In this document: positions 24,656 to 33,510 of the stretch, in pieces
How positions within the stretch are numbered: position 1 is the stretch's first letter
Layout: the number at the start of each line of letters is the position of its first letter
Source: JAAYXS01 sp043820985
Lineage (GTDB): Bacteria > Planctomycetota > Phycisphaerae > UBA1845 > Fen-1342
Length of the DNA: 64,000 nt
Assembly (NCBI GenBank): GCA_043820985.1
Contig: JBDRDH010000032.1
Location: 27,966 to 91,965, forward strand
Direction: 5' to 3'
Program-made: the position numbers and the translations under genes
Notes under the pieces: model-generated
Told to the model about the DNA's origin: nothing
What the model saw: only the letters and a program-made list of their open reading frames with translations
Databases searched by the model: none

Positions 24656-26014
24656 ATGGCAATCACCGAAGCCGCGGATACGACGGCGGCATTCATACAA
24701 CCGAAGCCCTGGATACGCTGGGGAGCCGTTGTGTTGGCGGTTCTGGGGTGGTATGCGTCGCTACAAATGCTGCGCGTCTCGGCGGGCGGGAGTGACACCA
24801 GCGGGCCGTTCATGCGGGCGGTATGTGGTGGCAGTGACGAGGCTGGCCGCCCCGATGGCTGCACGTCGGTGTTGACGTCGCCACAGGCTTATGTACCGCT
24901 GAGCAGTGAGCCGGGCGCGCCGCGGATGCCGGTGTCGGCTTTGGGGATGGGGTATTTTGCGTTTGTGGCGCTGTGGTATCTATTTGTCGGGCCGCCAACG
25001 CGCGCGGGACGTTATTGGCATGTGATCATTGTGCTGGTTGTGTTGTATGGCGCATATAGCTCGCTGGACTACATACGCATGATGGCGTTTGAGTTGCAAC
25101 GTTGGTGTGGCGGCTGTCTGTTTGCCCATGCGGTGAATGGCGGCCTGCTCATTCTGACTTTGTGGGCGTGGCCCTGGCGGCGATCGGTGGCGACAGTGGC
25201 ACCGCATCCTTCGGGGCGTCTGGCGGTGGCGACGATCGCGGCGGGCGGGCTGGCATGTGCCATTCATCTGACACTGGTGTTGGTGTTTATCACGGGATCG
25301 ATTCTCCAGGAACGCACCAACCAATATGCAAAGGTGCTTAACGATCCGGAGTTTATTCTATGGGACTTTGAACGGCAGCCGGTGGTATCACTGCCAATGC
25401 GTGAGGATGAGCCGCTGGCGGGTTTGCCGACGGCGGCGAACACGGTGGTTTTGTTTAGTGATTTTCAGTGTGAGCATTGCCGGACGGCGCATGAGATGGT
25501 GGCGCGGGTACTGGAGAAATACCCTGACAGGCTGCGCGCGGCGTACCGTTACTATCCGCAGGATCCGGCGTGTAATGCGGAACAGAAGTTCCGGGTGGGA
25601 GGACATGCCTCGGGTTGTCGCGCGGCGCGGGCCGCGGAAGCGGTGCGGTTAGTGGGTGGACCGGAAGCCTGCGCGCGCATGCGGCGACTGCTTTACGAGC
25701 GGCAGCGAGAATTGCCCCAACGGGTGCTGGCCCGGCAGAGCGAGGAGCAGCGGGGCTTGTTCGAGGAGTGGGCGTTTGAGTTGGGAGTTGAGCGCAGCGC
25801 GTTTATCGCCGCGTTTGAGTCGGCGGAGGTTGCGGCGCGGGTGCAGGCTGATATCGAATTGGCGAACGAGTTGGGCATTTCCGCGATGCCGGTGGTTTAT
25901 CTGAATGGCAAGCGTCTGCGTAACTGGAGCAAGCCGGAGACTTGGGATGCGCTGTTGGGCGGTGCAGGTGAAACCAGCACTCAGCCGACGGTAACCGGGC
26001 CGACGATGCCATAA
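24656..26014 (+). CDS. VKOR-DsbA fusion, disulfide-bond-forming membrane protein
   Basis: 452 residues. The N-terminal 220 form a VKOR-like four/five-helix domain with the loop cysteines VCGGSDEAGRPDGCTSVL and the active-site pair WCGGCLFAH. A C-terminal periplasmic thioredoxin domain carries FSDFQCEHCRTAHEM (CxxC) and a cis-proline segment ISAMPVVYLNGK. In this arrangement quinone-linked VKOR reoxidises the DsbA domain, which oxidises exported proteins. This suits the many Cys-containing secreted proteins near the right end. AGGCG precedes the ATG. Confidence 0.9.
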   Translation: MAITEAADTTAAFIQPKPWIRWGAVVLAVLGWYASLQMLRVSAGGSDTSGPFMRAVCGGSDEAGRPDGCTSVLTSPQAYVPLSSEPGAPRMPVSALGMGYFAFVALWYLFVGPPTRAGRYWHVIIVLVVLYGAYSSLDYIRMMAFELQRWCGGCLFAHAVNGGLLILTLWAWPWRRSVATVAPHPSGRLAVATIAAGGLACAIHLTLVLVFITGSILQERTNQYAKVLNDPEFILWDFERQPVVSLPMREDEPLAGLPTAANTVVLFSDFQCEHCRTAHEMVARVLEKYPDRLRAAYRYYPQDPACNAEQKFRVGGHASGCRAARAAEAVRLVGGPEACARMRRLLYERQRELPQRVLARQSEEQRGLFEEWAFELGVERSAFIAAFESAEVAARVQADIELANELGISAMPVVYLNGKRLRNWSKPETWDALLGGAGETSTQPTVTGPTMP

Positions 26015-26044
26015 TTGCGCCAGTTTAGAGAGGCGCGCTGGCGA

Positions 26045-26854
26045 TCAGGAGCCGGATTTAATGGGGGCCAGGCTTTGGGCGGGGCCCTGGCGGGTGAGGA
26101 AGATTTCCACCCGGCGGTTACGGGTGCGATCCTGGGAGACGGGGCGATATTGACCGTAGCCCATGACGCCCATGCGTTTGGCGGGCAAGCCGGCCTTGAT
26201 CAGTACATCCTTGACGGCAATGGAACGATGCACCGAGAGGTGCCAGTTAGAGGGGTGTTTGGCCAGCGTTTCCGGTTTCTTGATGGGGGTTTCATCGGTG
26301 TGGCCGACGATGATGGCTTCGTAATCGGCCGGAAGGCGCGAGGCGATTTGGGCGAACTCATGCAGGGCGGCGTGGGCATCGGCGCGGACTTCATCACTGC
26401 CGGATTCGAAAAGTTGGTCGTTGGCGAAGCTGATGGCGCCGCGGTCGCGTTCGTATATAACGCGTTGCGCGAATTTCCGGGCGAATTGCTGGAGGGCCTG
26501 ATCGATGTTGTCAGGCAGGGGTGAGGCCGGCACCTGTGGTCGTTCGAGGGTGCCGCTGGCCTGTTTTTTGATCAGGGCGTGTAATTGCTGGTTGTCGCGC
26601 TGCAACTGTTCGTTGTGCTGTCGCAGGTTATTCACCTCGGCACGCGTCGCGTGTTGCCCCGACTGGCCCTGTTGCATCTGTTGGGTCAGGGCCGCCACCT
26701 TGGCGCGCTGATCGGCCAGTTCCTGCTGGCAGGAGTCGCGTTCGGTGGTCACCTTTTGTAAATCGAGTTCGACTTTCTGATGCTGATCAGGAGCGACACA
26801 GGCCGAGAGGCTGATCACGAGGGTCAGGGTCATACCGAGAGCAAGCCGGCGCAT
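26045..26854 (-). CDS. OmpA-family peptidoglycan-binding lipoprotein
   Basis: 269 residues. Lipobox LVISLSAC at the N-terminus; residues 25-110 form a heptad-rich coiled coil; a C-terminal OmpA/MotB domain begins near ISFANDQLFESGSDEV and includes the ligand motif GHTDETPI. Such proteins tether the outer membrane to peptidoglycan. The stop lies 30 bp from the convergent VKOR-DsbA gene. Confidence 0.88.
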   Translation of the reverse strand: MRRLALGMTLTLVISLSACVAPDQHQKVELDLQKVTTERDSCQQELADQRAKVAALTQQMQQGQSGQHATRAEVNNLRQHNEQLQRDNQQLHALIKKQASGTLERPQVPASPLPDNIDQALQQFARKFAQRVIYERDRGAISFANDQLFESGSDEVRADAHAALHEFAQIASRLPADYEAIIVGHTDETPIKKPETLAKHPSNWHLSVHRSIAVKDVLIKAGLPAKRMGVMGYGQYRPVSQDRTRNRRVEIFLTRQGPAQSLAPIKSGS

Positions 26855-26910
26855 AACAATCCTCCCTCCGGAGTAGTGGTTTTAAGATCGATATCGGACG
26901 AATCCAGTTG

Positions 26911-27792
26911 TCAGCCACGGCGCGGAGTCATGGCCCGGCCGACGAACCAGCCAATCAACACAGATAAGATCACCACTACAGCGGCGCCGCCGAGAAAGAA
27001 AAAGAAATTATCCGACAGCAAGCGGGCGTAATCCGGCAGGTAGTTCTGCAGGACGCCACCCACGACCGAACCCGCGACAGCCAGTAGTATCAGGGCGCCG
27101 ACCAGCAAGCCGGAGAAGATGCTTTCGGAGGGGTCGCCGGTGGGTGCGAAAACGGGCGCCAGGGCCTCGCCGGCATCGGCCTGTTCGAACTCATCTTGGG
27201 GCTCTTCCTCGGCCTGGGTGTCAGCTTCTTCCTTGGTTTCTTCCTCGGCCGCTTCTTCCTCGCCGGGATATATTTCGTCGAGCAGTTCGGCGGCGCCGAG
27301 TGAGGTGTCATCGGATTCGCGGGTCAGATCCAACAGGCCGGAGCCACTGCCCGAGCTTTCGAGCGAGACCTGGTCGTCGATCGCGCTGGTGGTGATTTGG
27401 GTTTTGGCCATCGGGTCGGCGTCGATTTCCAACTCATCGTCGTCGAAGACGCCAATGCCGCTGGCGGTGATGACGGTGTCCTCTTTTTCCTCGGGCTCTT
27501 CCTCAATGGGTTCGAGGCCGATGACGCTGGTACCGCCGGAGGAAATGGATGGCATTTTGCCCTCGGGGGTAACGGGAGGTTCCTCGGCGGGTTCGAGCAT
27601 GATATCGGAGGTATCTTCCGAACTGGGGATGGGTCCGCCAGTGAGTTTTTCTACGTCTTCGGCTTTGAAGAAGATTTTACCGGCGTCGCGGAACTCGCGG
27701 AGCGTGCCCGCGCGAACCAGTGTTTTGATTTCATTGGGGGTCTTGCCGAGCAATTCGGAGACTTCTTCCATCGAATAGAACGGCTTGGCCAT
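26911..27792 (-). CDS. HTH-acidic linker-two-helix membrane protein
   Basis: 293 residues with an unusual order. A MerR/excisionase-like helix-turn-helix opens the protein (YSMEEVSELLGKTPNEIKTL, then REFRDAGKIFFKAEDV). A 160-residue Glu/Asp/Ser-rich disordered stretch follows, then two membrane helices (GLLVGALILLAVAGSVVGGV and FFFLGGAAVVVILSVLIGWF). The HTH would sit in the cytoplasm. I associate this layout with planctomycetes. It may tether DNA or sense the membrane, but no function is established here. Confidence 0.65.
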   Translation of the reverse strand: MAKPFYSMEEVSELLGKTPNEIKTLVRAGTLREFRDAGKIFFKAEDVEKLTGGPIPSSEDTSDIMLEPAEEPPVTPEGKMPSISSGGTSVIGLEPIEEEPEEKEDTVITASGIGVFDDDELEIDADPMAKTQITTSAIDDQVSLESSGSGSGLLDLTRESDDTSLGAAELLDEIYPGEEEAAEEETKEEADTQAEEEPQDEFEQADAGEALAPVFAPTGDPSESIFSGLLVGALILLAVAGSVVGGVLQNYLPDYARLLSDNFFFFLGGAAVVVILSVLIGWFVGRAMTPRRG

Positions 27793-27832
27793 GCGGCGCT
27801 CCTATTTGGTTATCGCGTGCTCACTCATCCAG

Positions 27833-28297
27833 CTAATCACCATCCGAGGGCGGCGCATCCTCATCCGTAGTTTCGGCTGGCGCGGTGCGTCCGTCCATCT
27901 GGGCCCGTTGTTCCGCGACAAGTTTCTGGACCATGCGGAAGTCGGGCTGGGCACAGTTGAAGTCTTGCAGGTAGCGATCATAGATCCAGGTGCGGGCGGC
28001 GATCAAGCGCAGCTTGCGCGACCCGCCCACGGTCTCCAACTCATAGCACCAAATAGTACCCTGATCCACGTCCAGCATAAACAGGCCGTAATGGTTCCGA
28101 TCCAAAGGACCGGTGAAGGCGAAGACGCCCCGGGCGCCGACCAGGGGCTGGTTCTGGGCGTGGGCGCTGGGCAGGAGTTCGCCGGTGGGTCGGATCCAGA
28201 GGGCGGTGGCAATTATGGCCAGTAGGATGGCGATGATCCAATATACCGTGTTTGAGGCGGCGGAGGGGCTGATTCGGGCATGTTCGAGTGGAGACAT
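27833..28297 (-). CDS. Membrane-anchored protein of unknown function
   Basis: 154 residues with one N-terminal helix (VYWIIAILLAIIATALWI), then a domain with GARGVFAFTGPLDRNHYGLF and VDQGTIWCYELE. It ends in an acidic, Pro-rich tail. The pattern looks conserved but is not assigned to any function. It lies 40 bp upstream of the HTH-membrane gene on the same strand, so the two likely form an operon. Confidence 0.55.
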   Translation of the reverse strand: MSPLEHARISPSAASNTVYWIIAILLAIIATALWIRPTGELLPSAHAQNQPLVGARGVFAFTGPLDRNHYGLFMLDVDQGTIWCYELETVGGSRKLRLIAARTWIYDRYLQDFNCAQPDFRMVQKLVAEQRAQMDGRTAPAETTDEDAPPSDGD

Positions 28298-28829
28298 CCG
28301 GCTGGGGTCCTATTGCTGCAAACCTATCAGGGTCAACAAATTATGTTAGCTCGGCGGGGAGTTTGATGCAAGCGCTGGGTGGCAAGATGGCAATCAATTA
28401 TGATTATACGGAGTTCTTTTAGGCTGGCGTTCGGCCGACGATAAGTCTATACTTCGGGCGTGTACGTAGTATGTTGTGGCGCCGATGGTTGCGAGAATCT
28501 CCTCGACTGACTGGCCCGGGAAGGCCAGGGTTGACGGTTTCGGTGCTTGACGGGAACGATAAAGGATGTTGTGCGAGCGTATGTTCGTGTTGCTTTTTTG
28601 GAATTCGACCGTGTCACTAGCCCACGAACTTTGATCATAAAGGTTATATTTTCATCTAATATTCAGCTCGGGCTAATCTTTCACATCCCGTTACAGCTTC
28701 CACCCCGTTGACCTGTCGGGTCGCCTGAACAGCCGATATATGTCCAGGGCCGATATCTCCGAGTGCAGTGGCCATCGAGCGTGAACCAGGGGTACGATCT
28801 TGGATTGACCCCGTTTACCAGCGAGATGA
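28298..28829. other. Divergent intergenic region, no gene recognised
   Basis: About 530 bp between the divergent membrane-protein gene and rny. It is AT-richer than its surroundings in places (around 28380-28420 and 28620-28680). No RNA gene or strong promoter pair could be fixed by eye; the length suggests control regions for both genes. Confidence 0.35.
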
Positions 28830-30464
28830 GTGGATGTACTCATGGCACTCAATGAATATGCACTCTTGGCAGTCAATACCGGTACGGCCGCGTTCCTTGC
28901 GATCGTGGCGGTGGTGGTTGGTGGCGTGGCTACCTGGGCATATGAGCGTTACCGCGCCCAACGGGCCAGCGCCAGCCGGCAGGCCGAAGCTGATCGGAAG
29001 CTGAACGAAGCCAAACAGCGCGCCTCGGAGATAGTGAAAGCCGCTGAAGTGGAATCTCAGCGGAAATATCTCGAAACGAAGGAGCGGTTTGAACAGGAAA
29101 CCGCTGAAACGCGCAGTGAGTTGAAATCCGCCGAGCGTCGGTTAACCAAGCGCGAGGACGGGCTGGACAAGAAACTGGACGTTCTAAGCACCAAGGAGCG
29201 GAAGATTGAGGTCTCCGAGCAGCGGGTAGCGTCTCGGGAAACTCAACTCAACGAGAAAACCGCCCAGGTTGATGAGCTAATAACGAAGCAACAGTCTGAA
29301 TTGTTGCGCATCTCGCGTTTAAGTCTCGAGCAAGCCAAGCAGTTGTGCCTGAAGCGCATTGAGCAGGAGGTTGAGCGGGACGCCGGCGAGATCGTGGATC
29401 GCATCATCACCCACGCCGAAGAGAACGCACGCGAAAAGGCGCGTTACATCACGATCACCGCGATTCAGCGCTACGCGGCCGAGCATACGTGCGAGACAGT
29501 CGTCGCGACGATAGATGTTGCCTCGGATGACATGAAAGGCCGCATTATCGGTCGTGAAGGTCGCAACATCCGGGCTTTCGAAAAAGCCACGGGGGCTACG
29601 GTTATCGTGGATGACACCCCTGGAATTGTGAGCGTTTCGTGCTTCGATCCGGTCAGAAAAGAAATTGCCCGGCGGTCTCTGGATCGGCTGATCAAGGATG
29701 GGCGCATTCATCCCACGCGAATCGAGGAAATCGTGACCGAGGTTGGCACGGAAGTTGAGGAACTGATTCTGGAAGCTGGCAAGCAAGCGGCCGCCGAGAC
29801 GGATGTGCGCGGCCTGCACAAGAAGACGATCGAAACGTTGGGACGCTTGCAGTACCGCACCAGCTATGGTCAGAACGTGCTGCGGCACAGCGTGGAAGTG
29901 GCGTTCATCTGCGGCATGATGGCCGATGAGCTGGGGCTGGACGGCGCCCTGGCGCGGCGCTGTGCCCTGTTACACGACATCGGGAAGGCGCTCGATCACG
30001 AGCACGAGGGTGCCCACACGAAGACCGGGTATGAGTTTGTGCGGCGATTCAATGAGCCGCCGGCCGTGCTGAATGCCATTCAGGGTCACCACGGTGATGT
30101 GCCCGCGACGCATCCGTATACGCCGCTGGTAGCCGCGGCGGACGCGATCAGTGCCGCGCGGCCGGGGGGTCGGCGTGAGTCACTGGAGCGTTACATCAAA
30201 CGGTTGCAGGATCTGGAGCGGATCGCGACCGCGTTCCCGGGCGTGGATCTGGCGTATGCCATCGAAGCCGGCCGTGAAGTGCGCGTGATTGTGGATGCTT
30301 CGAGTGTTGACGATCAACTGGCGTTGAAGTTGGCGCGGGAGGTGGCGAACAAGATTGAAGAAGAAATGGTTACCTTCCCCGGGGAAATCAAGGTGACCGT
30401 ACTGCGTGAAGTGCGGGCCACCGAATATGCCATTAGTGGCAAACATCGCGGTAACGGTAATTAA
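28830..30464 (+). CDS. rny: Ribonuclease Y
   Basis: 544 residues with the full RNase Y architecture: an N-terminal membrane helix (AAFLAIVAVVVGGVATWAY), a long coiled coil to about residue 200, a KH domain (GRIIGREGRNIRAFEKATG) and an HD domain (RHSVEVAFICGMMADEL, LLHDIGKALDHEHEG). The enzyme initiates mRNA decay at the membrane. The start is the GTG at 28830 behind GCGAGATGA; an ATG four codons later is the alternative. Confidence 0.96.
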   Translation: MDVLMALNEYALLAVNTGTAAFLAIVAVVVGGVATWAYERYRAQRASASRQAEADRKLNEAKQRASEIVKAAEVESQRKYLETKERFEQETAETRSELKSAERRLTKREDGLDKKLDVLSTKERKIEVSEQRVASRETQLNEKTAQVDELITKQQSELLRISRLSLEQAKQLCLKRIEQEVERDAGEIVDRIITHAEENAREKARYITITAIQRYAAEHTCETVVATIDVASDDMKGRIIGREGRNIRAFEKATGATVIVDDTPGIVSVSCFDPVRKEIARRSLDRLIKDGRIHPTRIEEIVTEVGTEVEELILEAGKQAAAETDVRGLHKKTIETLGRLQYRTSYGQNVLRHSVEVAFICGMMADELGLDGALARRCALLHDIGKALDHEHEGAHTKTGYEFVRRFNEPPAVLNAIQGHHGDVPATHPYTPLVAAADAISAARPGGRRESLERYIKRLQDLERIATAFPGVDLAYAIEAGREVRVIVDASSVDDQLALKLAREVANKIEEEMVTFPGEIKVTVLREVRATEYAISGKHRGNGN

Positions 30465-30476
30465 GCTTGGCGCCAA

Positions 30477-31607
30477 TTAACGTGCGGTGGCGGCGCGCGC
30501 TTCGAGGCGCGGTAACTGGGCACGCAAGGCTTCGGCCTGGGGGGAGTTGGGGTAGCGCTCGATCATTTCGCGGGCCAGGATGAGGGCTTCATTATATTGG
30601 TGGCTCTTGGTCAATTCGCGGTATTCGGTCTCCATCTGCTGACGGGCCTGGATCTGGGCGTTCTCGGTGAGAGTCGGCATCTGCTGGCGCAGGGCTTCGG
30701 CCTCGGATGAGCCGGAGTATTGCCGAATGAGCGTGTTGGCCAGACCGAGGGCCCGGTTGTAGTCCTTGGTGTTCACGGCTTCCTGGGCCTGGGCCATTAA
30801 GCGGGCGCGCTGCTCGGCGTTGGCTTTTTCGTGTTGGATAGTAGTACGCCGCACCAACTCCTGGACCTTGGTGGAGTTGGGGTGCCGTTCCTGCAATTCA
30901 TGCAAGACGCTCATGGCGCGGTCCCAGGCCTCGAGGGCGATCAGGTCGGAGATCTGGCGGGCGGTGTTTTCGGTGTCGCGTGCTTCGACGCTGGTGCGCA
31001 TGGCCTCGATGCGTTTTTCAAGTTCGGTCCATTCGCTGAAATTGGGGAAGCGTTCACGAGCGTGTTGTACCAGGCGCCGGGCGTCGACCCACTTATGTTC
31101 GTTCAGCAGGGCGGGGATGCGCTGCTGTAGCTGGCGGACCAGGGTCTGGCCCTGGGCTTGGAGGCGCGCGGCGCGTTCCGGTTCACTGAGCAGGGCGATG
31201 TCGCGGACCTCGTGCGTGAGTCTGACCAGTTCTTTCATGGCGCTGATCATTTCATTCGGGGCTTCGAGGGTAGCTGGCGCGTGTACCGGCAGGCCGTAAA
31301 CAGTGCTGTCGCCGGAGACCGAGGAGCGCGAATCGCGCAGGACCTCAAGCAGACTATCCAGTCGGCGCAGAACTTCAGCCGTTCCCCACAGCAGCAGTCC
31401 GAGGGCAGCGCCGCCGAAGAGCAAGGCAGTGGTTTGAAAAAAGCCGGCAACCGAGAATTTCTCGGCATGGCTCAGCTCGGCATAGCGGGCGATGGCCCAG
31501 ATCAGGGTTACCGCGGCGAGCAGGGCGCCGCCGATCGCCAGGGCGACCGCAACCGCACGCGTTTTGTTGATAACGATGGGCCGGTTGTTCTCTTCCATAT
31601 CGATCAT
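30477..31607 (-). CDS. TPR-like membrane protein
   Basis: 376 residues. Two N-terminal membrane helices (VALAIGGALLAAVTLIWAI, TTALLFGGAALGLLLWGTAE) precede about 260 residues of helical repeats, with degenerate TPR units such as YNEALILAREMIERYPNSPQ and YNRALGLANTLIRQYSGSSE. A protein-interaction scaffold facing the cytoplasm is likely. It converges with rny, only 12 bp apart. Confidence 0.7.
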   Translation of the reverse strand: MIDMEENNRPIVINKTRAVAVALAIGGALLAAVTLIWAIARYAELSHAEKFSVAGFFQTTALLFGGAALGLLLWGTAEVLRRLDSLLEVLRDSRSSVSGDSTVYGLPVHAPATLEAPNEMISAMKELVRLTHEVRDIALLSEPERAARLQAQGQTLVRQLQQRIPALLNEHKWVDARRLVQHARERFPNFSEWTELEKRIEAMRTSVEARDTENTARQISDLIALEAWDRAMSVLHELQERHPNSTKVQELVRRTTIQHEKANAEQRARLMAQAQEAVNTKDYNRALGLANTLIRQYSGSSEAEALRQQMPTLTENAQIQARQQMETEYRELTKSHQYNEALILAREMIERYPNSPQAEALRAQLPRLEARAATAR

Positions 31608-31667
31608 CGCTGGTGAACTCCGTTTACAGCCAGCGACATTATTTGCGGTCGGCTGGATTGCGGCAAG

Positions 31668-32768
31668 CTACATGGCGTCAAGAAGATTGCCCTGGCGGTC
31701 ATCGCGGGAGGAGGCGCGGCGGGATTTGTAGCGGACGACCTTGCGATCGTAGCGTTTACCCTCGGATTTAACATGGTTGCGTGCTACGAAGGGGACGTCG
31801 TTGGGAAGTTTGGGTAATTGTTTGGTTTCGGCCATATGTTGGAATTGCAGGCGCAGATCGGCCAGGCTGTAATCCGCCCCGGCGCGGGCCTTTAATGAGC
31901 CGACGATGACCCGCAGGGCCACCTCGTTGGGTAGCAGGTTGTCAATTGTGACCTTGGTTTCACGGTAAAGTTGCGCGAGCATTTCGGTGTGCAGCGTGGG
32001 CCAGGCGGTGGGATTGGCCGGTCGCCGGGACTCGTCGGACAAGGCCGCGAGCCTTTTTTCAGTGTGCCGAGCGTACTCGTCGGAAATATCAATACCAATA
32101 TAACAGCGGCCGAGGCGCTTGGCGGCGACGGCGGTGGTTCCGCTGCCAATGAATGGATCGAGGACGATCTCGCCGGGATTGCTGCTGGCGGCGACGATGC
32201 GCATCAGCAAGGCCTCCGGCATCTGGCAGCCGTGGAATCCGGCACGTTCCTTGAAAGTGCCGCAGACGCGGGTGAATTCGTCCCAGACGTCATCCGGCAG
32301 CCGGCCGGCGGGATTAGCCCGCAGGTCCTGATATTCCGTGTGGCGGGCGCTGGGAAAACGCAGTTGCCGGTCGTTGAACGTAAAAACTTTCGAATCCATG
32401 GTGAAATAGAAGATATGCGTGTGCGCGCGGCAGAATTTGGTGCGGGTATTCTGGCCGAAAGTGTAGTGCCAGATAATCCAGTTGCGCAGGTGCAAGCCCA
32501 GCTCACGTCCGATGATGCGGATGTCGGCGGCGAACTCGTCGCCGATGGCTATGTAAAATGAGCCGGTCGGCCTTAGTACGCGCTGACAAGCGGCCATCCA
32601 CTGGCGCGACCAGGCGACGTATTCGTCGTTGGGCACATCGTCGTGGTACTTGTCGTAGACGTAGCCGATGTTGAAAGGCGGATCGGCAAAGACGAGATCG
32701 ACACTGTTAGTCGGCCAACTGTCCAACAGCTTGCAGGCATCGCCACAATATATTGTATTATCTTCCAT
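31668..32768 (-). CDS. Orphan DNA methyltransferase, beta class (N6-adenine/N4-cytosine)
   Basis: 366 residues. Catalytic motif DPPF with LVFADPPFNIGY near residue 30 comes before the SAM motif DPFIGSGTTAVAAKRLG near 195-211, the beta-class order. A 120-residue C-terminal extension follows. No restriction endonuclease or specificity subunit is adjacent, so it is probably a solitary methyltransferase acting on gene expression, replication or repair, as CcrM does in alphaproteobacteria. The recognition sequence cannot be read from the protein. Confidence 0.85.
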   Translation of the reverse strand: MEDNTIYCGDACKLLDSWPTNSVDLVFADPPFNIGYVYDKYHDDVPNDEYVAWSRQWMAACQRVLRPTGSFYIAIGDEFAADIRIIGRELGLHLRNWIIWHYTFGQNTRTKFCRAHTHIFYFTMDSKVFTFNDRQLRFPSARHTEYQDLRANPAGRLPDDVWDEFTRVCGTFKERAGFHGCQMPEALLMRIVAASSNPGEIVLDPFIGSGTTAVAAKRLGRCYIGIDISDEYARHTEKRLAALSDESRRPANPTAWPTLHTEMLAQLYRETKVTIDNLLPNEVALRVIVGSLKARAGADYSLADLRLQFQHMAETKQLPKLPNDVPFVARNHVKSEGKRYDRKVVRYKSRRASSRDDRQGNLLDAM

Positions 32769-32920
32769 TGCTGCTACTCCATGGTGTGTATTGTACCATG
32801 CGATGGATCCTGGCGCGAGTGCAAAGTTCAGAAACTGGCTGGCAGACTTCCAGTATCCTAGAGGCCAAATTGATCGGTTCCGTAATCGTCCGTTGCCTCG
32901 GCAGGACGGACTTTCTGATA

Positions 32921-32957
32921 AGCCGCGGCTCGGCGGGAGCCTCGCCCTCCCTAGACG
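32921..32957. repeat. GGCTCGGCGGGAGCCTCGCC intergenic repeat
   Basis: A GC-rich stretch AGCCGCGGCTCGGCGGGAGC followed by CTCGCCCTCCCTAG, of a type I have seen scattered between planctomycete genes (memory only). It sits between the Mut7-C gene end and the methyltransferase start; the rest of that 194-bp gap shows nothing else. Confidence 0.4.
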
Positions 32958-32962
32958 CCGGA

Positions 32963-33457
32963 TCAGATCTGTAACCGCTCTAGTTCCTGGCGGAGGGTGT
33001 TGATGCGGCGCCAGTGGGTGCCCTGCCAGAAGACATGCTCACAAGCCTGGCAGCGGAAGAAATCCCTGACCCAGACGAGGCTGCGGGCGGGGACCACGTC
33101 GCTGACCTCGGCGCGGGATACAGGCAGTAGCTTACCATTACAGAGGCTGCAACGGGGTGGTCCCAACGGCAGAGCCAGATGCTGGCCGACATACAGGACT
33201 TGCGCGCGGAGGCGCAGGCCGACTGGCAGCCGTAAGCCACGCAACTCGCCGGTGGTGAACAGTCGGCGCTCGAAGAGTTTGCCATCGGATGAGATGACGA
33301 TGCGGTCCTCGGCGAGGGCCTGCTGGACCAGCGTGCCGTCATCAATGCCGGGGGTATAGCTGGTGTCGACGCCCAGCACGCGCAGCCAGCGGGCAAGCCC
33401 GCCGCCCATGGCGTCGCAGGCGATTGTGAGAGGCAGGTTTTTGGCCGTTGAATTCAC
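32963..33457 (-). CDS. Mut7-C RNase-domain protein with zinc ribbon
   Basis: 164 residues from a GTG at 33457. The Mut7-C (PF01927) PIN-like core begins LTIACDAMGGGLARWLRVLG and continues GIDDGTLVQQALAEDRIVISS, with its conserved acidic residues. A four-cysteine ribbon follows (CSLCNG, RCQAC), ending in HWRRI, as usual for the family. Members are presumed nucleases. The open frame continues far upstream to 33943, but that part is proline/histidine-rich and overlaps the next gene, so it was rejected as coding. Confidence 0.75.
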   Translation of the reverse strand: MNSTAKNLPLTIACDAMGGGLARWLRVLGVDTSYTPGIDDGTLVQQALAEDRIVISSDGKLFERRLFTTGELRGLRLPVGLRLRAQVLYVGQHLALPLGPPRCSLCNGKLLPVSRAEVSDVVPARSLVWVRDFFRCQACEHVFWQGTHWRRINTLRQELERLQI

Positions 33458-33510
33458 CGGATTATTCTGTGTCAGGCGGTTAGGCTTGAGTATCTGTAGA
33501 CCGCCGCTTA

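Noticed and set aside
28298..28829. RNA gene (RNase P, SRP, tmRNA or tRNA) in the long gap before rny
   Set aside because: No conserved core sequences or cloverleaf could be identified by eye.
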